Source: Parvularculaceae bacterium (GTDB lineage Bacteria > Pseudomonadota > Alphaproteobacteria > Caulobacterales > Parvularculaceae). From it: a stretch of 64,000 bases of DNA. The notes beneath the pieces are model-generated. The model searched no databases and was not told the DNA's origin. It saw nothing but the letters and a program-made list of their open reading frames with translations. The stretch spans positions 62,001 through 126,000 of the forward strand of contig JACADZ010000022.1 of the NCBI GenBank assembly GCA_013389105.1, given 5' to 3'. Positions 22,031 through 31,324 of this stretch are shown piece after piece. The stretch's first letter is position 1, and each line of letters opens with the position of its first letter. Both the position numbers and the translations under genes were made by a program.

Positions 22031-23218
22031 CTATTCTGCCGCCCGGGCGGCGGGCGCAATTTGAGGCGAGACAGGCGAGGAGGCCGCCGGGGCGGAGAAT
22101 GGCGGCTCATGCAGGATCACGCCGTCGAGCGGATCGACCTCGTCGCGCCACGGCGCGCGCTCCAGCGCCTGCTGCGCCTGCTCGTATCCGGCCCGCCAGC
22201 GCCGGCGGATCCCGCTCGCGCTGAAATCGACGTCTTTCGTCTGATCCTCGTGTTCGAGGCTCGGCGCGAGCAGCCGCACCACATGCATGCGCGTGAGGCA
22301 ACCCCAATTCACCATTTCCTGATAGGCCTCGCCGCCCCGTCTCTCCGGCGGAACCATCTCGCATAGCTCCTTGATCATGTGCCGCATCCGGTGCGCCTGC
22401 TTCTGGCGCATGATGTGGCTGGCGACCCGGCTTGAATACTGGATGTCCTTCTGGCGATGCATCACCTGAAATATCGTCTCGGGCTCCGGGCCTGAGGGAT
22501 TCCACATGTGGACTGCGAAGATCAGCGAGCTCCTGCGCGGGTAGTCGTCGAAGACGATCTCCGTCGGGGTGTTGGAAAGAACCCCGCCGTCCCAATAGAG
22601 CTCATCATCGATACGGATGGCCGGGAAGGCGGGCGGCAGGGCGCCCGACGCCAGTATGTGGCGAACCTCAATCGCTTCCCTGGCGCTGTCGAAGTAGCGC
22701 ATCTCGCTCGTTCTGACGCGAGCGGCGCCGACGGTGAGGCGCGGCCCCCTGCCGATGCGCGAGAAGTCGATGAGCTTGTTCAGGGTACGCATCAACGGCG
22801 CGGTTGAGTAAAATCCGGCCTGATCCGCGCCGAGCCTCACATGCGGCCCGAGGAAGGCGCGCGGATTGGGATCGAAGAATCCCTGCAGGCCGCCGCCCAC
22901 GATCGACCAATAGGACATCGCCTGGGACAGAACCGGATGCGTCGGAAAATAGTGCCATGGGCGGTGGTGGGTGACGCGCCCCCAGAACTCCTTGAGCGCC
23001 GCGATCCGGTCGATCGGGTCATTGCCGGCGATGAGGCCGGCGTTGATGGCCCCGATCGAGGTGCCGATGATCCAGTCCGGCTCGATGCGCGCTTCATGCA
23101 GCGCCTGGTACACCCCGGCTTGAAAGGCGCCGAGCGCCCCGCCGCCCTGGAAAACGAGGACGAACTGGCCGGCGCCGGCGATCTTTTCATGAGCAGATGA
23201 TGTATTCTGGGCGGTCAT
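22031..23218 (-). CDS. Patatin-like phospholipase family protein
   Basis: FQGGGALGAFQAGVYQAL; GTSIGAINAGLIAG; DGGVLSNTP catalytic Ser/Asp motifs. Confidence 0.92.
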   Translation of the reverse strand: MTAQNTSSAHEKIAGAGQFVLVFQGGGALGAFQAGVYQALHEARIEPDWIIGTSIGAINAGLIAGNDPIDRIAALKEFWGRVTHHRPWHYFPTHPVLSQAMSYWSIVGGGLQGFFDPNPRAFLGPHVRLGADQAGFYSTAPLMRTLNKLIDFSRIGRGPRLTVGAARVRTSEMRYFDSAREAIEVRHILASGALPPAFPAIRIDDELYWDGGVLSNTPTEIVFDDYPRRSSLIFAVHMWNPSGPEPETIFQVMHRQKDIQYSSRVASHIMRQKQAHRMRHMIKELCEMVPPERRGGEAYQEMVNWGCLTRMHVVRLLAPSLEHEDQTKDVDFSASGIRRRWRAGYEQAQQALERAPWRDEVDPLDGVILHEPPFSAPAASSPVSPQIAPAARAAE

Positions 23219-23230
23219 GGCTATTCCCCT

Positions 23231-24061
23231 TTATTGAGCCGTCCAGGCGCCGTCGACAGGCAGCGCGGCGCCGGTGATCGACGCCGCGTCGTCGGAACAC
23301 AAGAACGCGGTCAGCGCCGCTATCTCGCGCGCCTCGGCGAAGCGCTTGTTCGGCTGCGCCTTGAGCAGCACGTCCGAAATGACTTTTTCGCGCGGCAGGT
23401 TGTGCGCCGCCGCCTGCTCGCCGATCTGCCTTTCGACCAGAGGAGTCCGCACATAACCTGGGCATATCGCGTTGCAGGTGATGGCCGTCTGCGCGGTCTC
23501 GAGCGCGACCACTTTGGTGAGACCGATGACGCCGTGTTTGGCGGCGACGTAGGCGGACTTGAAGGGGGATCCGACGAGACCGTGCGCGGAGGCGATGTTG
23601 ATGATTCGCCCGAAGCCGCGCGCCTTCATGCCGGGCAGCGCCGCGCGGATCGCGTGAAATACGCCGGAAAGATTGATGGCGAGGATCGCGTCCCATTTGT
23701 CGATCGGAAACTCGTCCACCGGGGCCACATGCTGAATTCCGGCGTTATTCACCAGGATGTCGACGCCGCCGAAGGCCTCGGCCGCGACAGACACCATGCG
23801 CGCGACGGCGTCGCGCTTCGAGAGATCGGCATCGGAATAAATGACCGCGACTCCGGTCTCGGCGGCGATCCGGGCGCGGGTCCGCTCGATTTCGTCGCGG
23901 TCCCCAAGGCCGTTCAGCGCGATTTGCGCTCCGTGGGCGGCAAGCCGCTCGGCAATGGCGAGGCCAATGCCGCTGGTCGATCCCGTAACCAGGGCGACCT
24001 TGCCCCCGAGGTTTCGATCGGGCGCGGCTACAGCTTCCACGTTCATTCGGCTGGTTTTCAT
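23231..24061 (-). CDS. 3-hydroxybutyrate dehydrogenase (SDR family)
   Basis: GKVALVTGSTSGIGLAIAERL; IINIASAHGLVGSPFKSAYVAAKHGVIGLTK; adjacent to patatin gene. Confidence 0.88.
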   Translation of the reverse strand: MKTSRMNVEAVAAPDRNLGGKVALVTGSTSGIGLAIAERLAAHGAQIALNGLGDRDEIERTRARIAAETGVAVIYSDADLSKRDAVARMVSVAAEAFGGVDILVNNAGIQHVAPVDEFPIDKWDAILAINLSGVFHAIRAALPGMKARGFGRIINIASAHGLVGSPFKSAYVAAKHGVIGLTKVVALETAQTAITCNAICPGYVRTPLVERQIGEQAAAHNLPREKVISDVLLKAQPNKRFAEAREIAALTAFLCSDDAASITGAALPVDGAWTAQ

Positions 24062-24255
24062 CTGATCTCTCCTTAGCGGCGTCGTCGAGCAGATCATCGC
24101 GAAGGGGCCGCACGGGCTGAAATGCCGATACCGCATCGCCGTAATGCAGGGTGTGACAGGTATGCGTCCCGTGCATCGGAGCCAAACTCAAACGGCATTT
24201 CAGGCGGCATCAACAGGCCAGTACCAAGAGGCGCGATTTTGGGACGATCTGCAGG

Positions 24256-24707
24256 TGAAGCCGATCTTGCGATGGACGAGTCTCGCGCTGTTTGCGCTGC
24301 TGGGCGCGTTTTTCGTCTGGTTTGGTTGGGTTTACGCGACGGTCGAGGATTTTCTCTGGTTCCACTCCCCCGCCGTGCCTGAAGCCGCGCGCAACGACGT
24401 CCGACCGATCTATTTCGCGCTGATGAATCTCATTGGCGGATCATCGGCCGGTCTTGGTCTGCTCGGTCTGTGGGTGACGGCCGCGTTTCTGCGTCGCGGC
24501 GATCCGAAGACGGCGCTCGGCCTCGCCGTCGCTTACGCCCTGCCGCTCGTTATGGCGGCCGTTACGGCGGAGGAACTCGCCAAGACAGGCGCGCCGACCT
24601 CGTGGCATATCATGGGCGCGATATTGGCGGCCGCGGCGATCGCGGTCCTTACCCATGTCGGGTCCTGCTTAGGGGCCTCGACCGCGCCTGCAGGTTCGAA
24701 TGTCTGA
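24256..24707 (+). CDS. Integral membrane protein of unknown function
   Basis: Four hydrophobic helices; GTG start at 24256 chosen over the ORF start. Confidence 0.55.
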
Positions 24708-24731
24708 ATGTAAAAGAGGAGAAAGAAAATC

Positions 24732-25199
24732 ATGCATCGTTCTCGTTTCGCCCTTGGCCTGGTCGCGCTCGGGATGGCTTTCGCGGTTGCGGCGCCGACC
24801 GGCGCGCTCGCCCGCAAACCCGAAACCTATACCGCCAGGTTCTCGACCCTCGCCGCCGGCGGATATGACGTGGTCGCTTACTTCTCGGAGGCAAAACCGT
24901 TGAAGGGATCCGCCGACTTCAAGACCAACTACAAGGGCGCCGAATGGCGATTTTCCTCGGCTGCGAACCTCGAGAAGTTCAAGGCGCAACCCGAGACCTA
25001 CGCGCCGCAATATGGCGGTTATTGCGCCTGGGCTGTTTCGCAGGGCTACACCGCCCCGGGCAATCCCAAGAACTGGTCGGTCGTCGATGGCAGGCTCTAT
25101 CTCAACTACAACGACAAAGTGCAGGCCGACTGGCTCAAGGACGTTCCCGGGTTCATTCAGAAAGCCGACGCCAATTGGCCGGCCGTGCTGGAGAAGTAG
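24732..25199 (+). CDS. YHS-domain secreted protein
   Basis: Signal peptide; GYDVVAYFSEAKPLKGSADFKTNYKGAEWRFSSAANLEKFKAQPETYAPQYGGYCAWAVSQG. Confidence 0.88.
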   Translation: MHRSRFALGLVALGMAFAVAAPTGALARKPETYTARFSTLAAGGYDVVAYFSEAKPLKGSADFKTNYKGAEWRFSSAANLEKFKAQPETYAPQYGGYCAWAVSQGYTAPGNPKNWSVVDGRLYLNYNDKVQADWLKDVPGFIQKADANWPAVLEK

Positions 25200-25314
25200 C
25201 TCTGCGCCGACGCTCGTGCGGGCGGAGCCGTGGGCGGTCGCCGACCGCCGATCAACCAATCGTCTCAAGCCCGTCGCGCGTCCTTGGGGTCTCAAAGACT
25301 GCGATCAGCCTTTG

Positions 25315-26124
25315 CTACTCACGCGCCTCGTTGAGCGACCAGTCGTACCTGAAGCGGCTGATCTTTTTGGCGCGCCTGAGTTCGTGCGCGAGCTCGGCTT
25401 CCGCATAGCGGGCCAGATGGTCGAGAAGCTCGCGGTCCGTGTCGCCGAAATCCTTGCGGTACCACTCGTAGATCGACGACGCCGTCAATTTGCCCGAGGC
25501 GGCGACCACGCCGCGCGGGCTGTTGATGAAGTCGCGCGCAGCCTTGTCGAGATCGGCCTGAAGACTCGCGGACGTCCACGGCGACTCCTTGATGTTCGGA
25601 CACCCGATCGAGGCGCAGTTCAGGGCGTAATGGACGCGGTTGTCGTCGAAGTACGCCCGCAGAATCCGATGCTCAATGTCGTTCAGCGACAGCGCGACGC
25701 CGGCGACGCGCGTCACCTTTTTGTCCCAGGGGCCGATCGAGAACGGGCTGGACCGGATATACCGGATGCTGCGCACCGGGTAATGATCGAGAATGAGTCG
25801 GATGGTGAGGGCGTTATAGAGATTGACCCAGTAGACGAAGGCCTCATCCCGGTTGAGCCTGATCGGATCGACGGCTTCAAGCGTCTCGATGAACCCGGCA
25901 AGCTCGCGCTTTTCCGTCGGGCCCGCCGACGCATACGCGACGAGCGTCGCGCCGTCGGGCTGCTTGCGCACGTGCTGGGACAGGAAGGCGGCATAAGCTG
26001 ACGCGTCAATAACGACGCCGCTCGCAGGGTCCCGCTGAGCGAATCTCGAAAGTGTTGCGCCGCCCCCGTCGACGGCCGATCCGCCGGCGATGAGAAAGGC
26101 TGCCGCCAGGATCGAAAGGCGCAT
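25315..26124 (-). CDS. DUF547 domain secreted protein
   Basis: EAFVYWVNLYNALTIRLILDHYPVRSIR; HYALNCASIGCPNI. Confidence 0.85.
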   Translation of the reverse strand: MRLSILAAAFLIAGGSAVDGGGATLSRFAQRDPASGVVIDASAYAAFLSQHVRKQPDGATLVAYASAGPTEKRELAGFIETLEAVDPIRLNRDEAFVYWVNLYNALTIRLILDHYPVRSIRYIRSSPFSIGPWDKKVTRVAGVALSLNDIEHRILRAYFDDNRVHYALNCASIGCPNIKESPWTSASLQADLDKAARDFINSPRGVVAASGKLTASSIYEWYRKDFGDTDRELLDHLARYAEAELAHELRRAKKISRFRYDWSLNEARE

Positions 26125-26139
26125 AGAGCTCCCTCGCTT

Positions 26140-27510
26140 TCAGGCCCGGCGCCAGCTGGTTCCGTGAGGGCCGTCTTCAATCAGTATTCCGCTTTCAAAG
26201 AGGCGATCTCTGATTGCGTCGGCGCGGGCGAAGTCTCTCGCCTTGCGGTCGTCGGCGCGTTCGGCGAGCAGCCGATCGATTTCTTCCGCTTGCGGACCTT
26301 CGCCCGGTTCCGCTCTGAACCACGCCTCCGGCTCGTTCGAGAAGAGGCCCATGAGCTCCCCGGCGGCCTTGAGCGAGGCGACGGCGCGCGTCTTTGCTTC
26401 TCCCGTCATCTGCGCGGCGATGTCGCGCAATTCATGCAGCCCGGCGATCGCCTCCGGCGTGTTGAGATCATCGTCAAGGGCGAGGAGGACCGAGGCCGGC
26501 GGCGCCGGGGCGGCCTGCCCGGGCGCCTCCCCCAGCATGCGGTAAAAGCGGTCGAGCTGGCTCTTCGACTGCTCGAGCAACCGGTCGGTCCACTCGAGCG
26601 GTTGCCGATAATGCGCCGTCAGGAGCGCAAAACGCAGGACTTCGCCCGGCCACTTCCTGAGCAGATCGCGCGGCAGCGCGACATTGCCGAGCGACTTCGA
26701 CATCTTGTCCGCACCCATATTGAGAAAGCCGTTGTGGATCCAGTAGCGCGCTAGGGGCGCGCCGCCATGGGCGCAGCGCGATTGTGCGATCTCGTTCTCA
26801 TGATGGGGGAAGCGCAGATCCAGCCCGCCGCCGTGGATGTCGATGGTCGTCCCGAGCGCCTTTCCAATCATCGCCGAGCATTCGAGATGCCATCCGGGGC
26901 GGCCGCGGCCCCAGGGGCTGGGCCAGCCCGGCTCATCCGCGGCCGACGGCTTCCACAACACGAAATCCGCAGGGTTCGCCTTGTAGGGCGCGACATCGAC
27001 GCGGGCCCCGGCGATCATCTCGTCGCGATCGACGCCGGAGAGGGCGCCATAGTCTTTGTACCGATCGACCGCGAACAGCACGTGCTCTTCCGCGGCGTAG
27101 GCGAAGCCGCCTGCGAGCAGCTTCTCGACGAGGGCGATCATGTCGCCGATATGGCCTGTCGCGGCGGGCTCGAGCGTCGGCGGCAGAATGTTAAGCGCGC
27201 GGGTCTCGTCGCGATAGACTTGAGCGTAGCGCGCCGTGATCTCGCCGATAGGCTCGCCCGTTTCTTTCGCGCGCCGGATGATTTTGTCGTCGATATCCGT
27301 GATATTGCGGGCGTAGATCACCGCGCCGTCGCCGTAATGCAGCCGCAGCACTCGGAACAACAGGTCGAACACCACGGCGGCGCGGAAATTGCCGATATGC
27401 GCGTGGTCGTAGACCGTCGGCCCGCAGACATACATCGTCACGCGCCTCGGATCGGCAGGCGCGAATGCGCGCTTGTCGCGCGCGAGCGTGTCGTACAATG
27501 CGAGGCCCAT
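26140..27510 (-). CDS. cysS: Cysteinyl-tRNA synthetase
   Basis: VTMYVCGPTVYDHAHIGNFR; KMSKSLGN; HGGGLDLRFPHHENEIAQS. Confidence 0.96.
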   Translation of the reverse strand: MGLALYDTLARDKRAFAPADPRRVTMYVCGPTVYDHAHIGNFRAAVVFDLLFRVLRLHYGDGAVIYARNITDIDDKIIRRAKETGEPIGEITARYAQVYRDETRALNILPPTLEPAATGHIGDMIALVEKLLAGGFAYAAEEHVLFAVDRYKDYGALSGVDRDEMIAGARVDVAPYKANPADFVLWKPSAADEPGWPSPWGRGRPGWHLECSAMIGKALGTTIDIHGGGLDLRFPHHENEIAQSRCAHGGAPLARYWIHNGFLNMGADKMSKSLGNVALPRDLLRKWPGEVLRFALLTAHYRQPLEWTDRLLEQSKSQLDRFYRMLGEAPGQAAPAPPASVLLALDDDLNTPEAIAGLHELRDIAAQMTGEAKTRAVASLKAAGELMGLFSNEPEAWFRAEPGEGPQAEEIDRLLAERADDRKARDFARADAIRDRLFESGILIEDGPHGTSWRRA

Positions 27511-27530
27511 GGGATTGTGCTAGACGCGGC

Positions 27531-28607
27531 TCAGGTCCGCCGCAAGCGGTCGGCGCGGGCGCCGATCGCCTCGCCAAGACACGAGAAGCCATCGGCCGCC
27601 AGCAGGCCGGGCATCTCGCGAAGGATGCGCGCGACGAGCCCCGGTCCCTCAAAGACGAGCGCCGTATAGAGCTGGACGAGCGAGGCGCCCGCCAGCACCT
27701 TTTCGTAGGCGTCGCGCGCCGAAGAAACGCCCCCGACGCCGATGAGCGGAACGGCGCCCTTGAGCGCTGCGTGAAACTCCCGAAGCAGCTGCGTCGACGG
27801 CGCAAGGAGCGGCGCGCCGGAAAGGCCCCCCTTCTCGGCGGCGAAGCGGCTCTTCAGTCCGGGGGGGCGCGTCAGGGTGGTGTTGGAGACGACCAGCGCA
27901 TCGACTTTCAGTCCCGCCGCGAGCTCGGCGATGTCGGCCTTGTCTTCGTCCGAAATGTCCGGCGCGATCTTGAGGAACACCGGCGCCTTCGTCGCAAGCG
28001 CGTCGCGCGCGGCGAGGACGCGCGTCAGCAGGTCGTGGAGCGCGGATCTGTCCTGCAAGGCGCGCAGGCCCGGCGTATTCGGCGAGGAGATGTTGATCGT
28101 GTAGAAATCAACCAGGCCGTCGAGCCGCCTCACCCCGGCGACATAATCGGCGGCGCGGTCGACGCTATCCTTGTTGGCGCCGAGATTGACGCCGACGACG
28201 CCGCGACGCCGTCGCGCGGCGAGTCTTTCGGCGACGCGCTCAAGCCCGTCATTGTTGAAGCCGTAGCGATTGATGACGGCGCGATCCTCCGCGAGACGAA
28301 AGACTCGCGGCCGGTCGTTGCCGGCCTGCGGGCGGGGGGTGACGGCGCCGACTTCGACGAAGCCGAACCCGAGATCCAGCATGGCGTCGGGGCATGCGGC
28401 GTTCTTGTCGAATCCGGCCGCGAGACCGAGAGGGTTGGGGAAGTCGATTCCCGCCACACGGATCTGGAGACGCGGTTCATGCGCAATGTTGGGGCGCGGT
28501 CCGAGACCGGCGGCCATCAGCCTGATTGTCAGGGCGTGCGCGCGCTCAGGGTCGAGGCGGCGAAGGGCGCGCGCGCCGACATCGGCCAGAATTCCGGGCG
28601 TTCTCAC
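27531..28607 (-). CDS. pyrD: Dihydroorotate dehydrogenase (quinone)
   Basis: NPLGLAAGFDKNA; INISSPNTPGLRALQ; GTG start at 28607 overlapping the upstream stop. Confidence 0.94.
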   Translation of the reverse strand: MRTPGILADVGARALRRLDPERAHALTIRLMAAGLGPRPNIAHEPRLQIRVAGIDFPNPLGLAAGFDKNAACPDAMLDLGFGFVEVGAVTPRPQAGNDRPRVFRLAEDRAVINRYGFNNDGLERVAERLAARRRRGVVGVNLGANKDSVDRAADYVAGVRRLDGLVDFYTINISSPNTPGLRALQDRSALHDLLTRVLAARDALATKAPVFLKIAPDISDEDKADIAELAAGLKVDALVVSNTTLTRPPGLKSRFAAEKGGLSGAPLLAPSTQLLREFHAALKGAVPLIGVGGVSSARDAYEKVLAGASLVQLYTALVFEGPGLVARILREMPGLLAADGFSCLGEAIGARADRLRRT

Positions 28608-28936
28608 GTGTCGCAGCTGACGAAAGAATAGCCGCCGTCGGTCCATGCAAGGCCTGTGACGCGGATGACGGCGCTCCGGGGCAGGCTTCCGTAAAGGTGC
28701 GGAAAGAGCGCGCCGCTGCGGCTACGCTCATAGATGACGGGATCGGCGATCGCGCCCTCGTCAATCTCGAGAGCGACTAGGTCGCGCCTGCCCGGAAAAT
28801 GCCGGCGGGCCGTGTCGAGAACCTGCTCTAGGGTCGACAGGTGCATGAAGCCGTCGCGCTCGTCATCCTCAGACCACGGAACGACGTCGCCGGCGCGGCG
28901 CCAGCTTTCGGCGGGGAGAATCTTGCACAAGGTCAC
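28604..28936 (-). CDS. DUF952 family protein
   Basis: CKILPAESWRRAG...DGFMHLSTLEQVLDTARRHF; GTG start. Confidence 0.87.
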   Translation of the reverse strand: MTLCKILPAESWRRAGDVVPWSEDDERDGFMHLSTLEQVLDTARRHFPGRRDLVALEIDEGAIADPVIYERSRSGALFPHLYGSLPRSAVIRVTGLAWTDGGYSFVSCDT

Positions 28937-29079
28937 GTCCGGGCGGCGATATGGGCCGCCTCGGCCGCGGGGCCCTTAAGGACCGCCGCCTTGAGGTCGC
29001 GGGCGCGGGTCTGAACGCCGCGGTCGAATGCGTTCAGCGGGGCCGCCGCGTCAGGCGCCGCCTCGGCGCTCGCGGTCAT
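28933..29079 (-). CDS. Small hypothetical protein (about 48 aa; start uncertain, up to 29190)
   Basis: Open frame ending in a GTGA overlap with DUF952; translational coupling supports coding. Confidence 0.35.
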   Translation of the reverse strand: MTASAEAAPDAAAPLNAFDRGVQTRARDLKAAVLKGPAAEAAHIAART

Positions 29080-29221
29080 CTTGACGCCGATCGATAGCAG
29101 GACCCAACGCCTCATGCCGGTCACGTCCGCTTGGTTTCGAAGCCCACCACTAAGGCACAACCGCCGCAATGGGAATCGGCCAATGGACACATCCCGGCGA
29201 ATGCGGGTCTAGTCCGGCGTC

Positions 29222-30601
29222 ATGAGGCCGTTCCGGGTTGCAACTGGGATCTTGGCGGCGGCGGCGGCCGGCGGCGCGGCCGCGCTCGCCGGGCAACCTT
29301 ACGCCATTTCCGCGACCATCGCCGTCACGGTTCTGACGGCGGCCTGGTGGGTGAGCGAGGCGCTGCCCATCCCGGCGACGTCGCTCGTTCCTTTCGCTCT
29401 CTTCCCGGCGCTCGGAGTCCTCAGCCACCGCGAGGCGGCCGCAGCGCTCGGAGATCACGTCATCGCGCTCCTCATGGGCGCGTTCATGCTGTCGAAGGCG
29501 CTCGAGCGCTCCGGCGCGCATGAGCGGCTTGCGCTCTATATGATCCGGCTCGTCGGAGGTTCCGGGGGGCGGCTCGTCTTCGCGTTCATGATTTCGGGCG
29601 GCCTCATCTCTATGTGGGTTGCGAACACCGCGACATGCCTCATGCTGACGCCCATCGCTCTCGCCATTCTCGCGCGCACGGAGGATCGCGCGCTCGACGC
29701 GCCGGTGCTGCTCGGGATCGCTTACTCGGCCTCGATCGGCGGCGTCGGCACGCTGATCGGAACGCCTCCCAACGTCATATTCGCCGGCGTCTACGAAAAG
29801 ACGACCGGCGCAGAGTACGGCTTTATCGAATGGATGAAGACCGGCGTGCCGGTCGTCCTTGTCGGGATTCCGCTGGCCGCCCTGTGGCTTTCGCGCGGCC
29901 TAAAGTCCGGCGCTCCAGTCGTCATGCCTGCCGTCGGCGCGTGGACGTCGGCCGAATCCCGCACGCTTGGCGTATTCGCCGCGGCGATCCTGCTTTGGGT
30001 CACCCGCACCGACCCCTACGGCGGCTGGTCTTCGCTCCTCGGTCTCGAAGGAGCCGGCGATTCCACCGTGGCCCTCCTCGCCGTCCTCGCCATGTTCCTC
30101 ATTCCAAGCGGCAAGGTCGTGGACGGCCGTCGCGAAACCCTCCTCGACTGGAAGACGGCGACCGACATCCCCTGGGGTATGCTGCTGCTCTTTGCCGGCG
30201 GCATCTGCATCGCCGTCGCTTTCGAAAAAAGCGGGCTTTCCGCGCTGCTTGGCCAGCAACTCGCCGGCGCCAAGGATCTCCCGCTTTTCCTTCTTATCCT
30301 GATCATCTGCCTCGTCGTCACGCTGATGAGCGAACTGACCTCCAACACGGCGACGGCGACGCTCATCCTGCCGGTGCTGGCCGCCGGCGCCAACGGCGCA
30401 GGACTGGATCCGGCCCTCCTGATGGCGCCGGCGACGATGGCAGCGTCCTCGGGCTTCATGCTGCCCGTTTCCACGGCGCCGAACGCCATCGTCTACGCCT
30501 ACGGAAAATTTCCGATGACGCGCATGGTTCGCGAGGGTCTGGTCCTCGATGTCGGTTTCGCCTTCGTCATCGCGAGCGTCTGCTGGCTGATGCTGCGGTA
30601 G
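29222..30601 (+). CDS. SLC13/DASS family anion:Na+ symporter
   Basis: SISGGVGTLIGTPPN-type region (SIGGVGTLIGTPPNVIFAG); SSGFMLPVSTAPNAIVYAYG. Confidence 0.9.
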   Translation: MRPFRVATGILAAAAAGGAAALAGQPYAISATIAVTVLTAAWWVSEALPIPATSLVPFALFPALGVLSHREAAAALGDHVIALLMGAFMLSKALERSGAHERLALYMIRLVGGSGGRLVFAFMISGGLISMWVANTATCLMLTPIALAILARTEDRALDAPVLLGIAYSASIGGVGTLIGTPPNVIFAGVYEKTTGAEYGFIEWMKTGVPVVLVGIPLAALWLSRGLKSGAPVVMPAVGAWTSAESRTLGVFAAAILLWVTRTDPYGGWSSLLGLEGAGDSTVALLAVLAMFLIPSGKVVDGRRETLLDWKTATDIPWGMLLLFAGGICIAVAFEKSGLSALLGQQLAGAKDLPLFLLILIICLVVTLMSELTSNTATATLILPVLAAGANGAGLDPALLMAPATMAASSGFMLPVSTAPNAIVYAYGKFPMTRMVREGLVLDVGFAFVIASVCWLMLR

Positions 30602-30717
30602 GCGTCCGCGCCGCGGTCAGCTCGTCGCCGGCATGGCGCTTGGGCGGCGTCGGCTTCTTCCGGCAGGGGGTTCGCGGCGAGGGCCGTCGGGACCGCAGCG
30701 GCGGGGGGTCGGCCGCT

Positions 30718-31155
30718 TCAGATCGCCGCGTCCATCGTCATGTGGCGGGCGCGGGCGGCGCGCTCGATCGACTGCGCGCCCTCGTCGCCGACTTTGAGCG
30801 AATTGCGGACGAGCTCAAGAACTCGAATCTCGGTCATTGCGAGACCCTCGTCGGCGGTGACGACATCCACGACCGCCGCGTAGGCGGTTTCACTGAGGTG
30901 CCTCGGGATCGCGGCGGCGGCGGCGGCGAGCACCTTGTGCATGCCGTCCTGGCTGCCCATCAGCTTGCCGCAGGACTCGGCGGTGTCGACCAGGGATTGT
31001 TCGTCGGCGTCGCCGAAAAGGGGAAACGACCGGACCACCCGTCCGATGGTCCGCAATTCGCGATCCGTGATGCGCCCGTCGGACGCGCCCGCCATCACCA
31101 TCAGGTAAATGATGGCTTCCTGGGGGGTGAGTTCGGCGACTCGTTCTGCGGACAT
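30718..31155 (-). CDS. Tellurite resistance TerB family protein
   Basis: MSAERVAELTPQEAIIYLMVMAGASDGRITDRELRTIGRVVR; helical TerB-like fold. Confidence 0.72.
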   Translation of the reverse strand: MSAERVAELTPQEAIIYLMVMAGASDGRITDRELRTIGRVVRSFPLFGDADEQSLVDTAESCGKLMGSQDGMHKVLAAAAAAIPRHLSETAYAAVVDVVTADEGLAMTEIRVLELVRNSLKVGDEGAQSIERAARARHMTMDAAI

Positions 31156-31324
31156 TTGAGGCTCCGACGATGGCGGTTGCAACCTAGTGAGCGGGGCGCC
31201 GCGCGGCAAGCGTTGACGGCCGCCGGCATGAATGCCATGCGAACAGCGCGAAGCGCCCCGCCGGCCCTCGATCAAATGTCGTGCAAGGGCGAGGGCAGTC
31301 GCTGTCGCTTTCCGGGATGACACG

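Noticed and set aside
20450-22366. 638-aa plus-strand ORF over the MFS, DoxX-like and patatin genes
   Set aside because: Out of frame with the MFS transporter and antisense to the DoxX/patatin genes; Arg-rich low-information protein
25230-25248. Hairpin GGCGGTC-GCC-GACCGCC between YHS and DUF547 genes as a terminator
   Set aside because: No T-tract follows on either strand, and GC-rich hairpins of this size are expected by chance here
29614-31320. 568-aa plus-strand ORF over the DASS transporter, TerB and lysK leader
   Set aside because: Alternative frame of a clear transporter gene; Arg-rich
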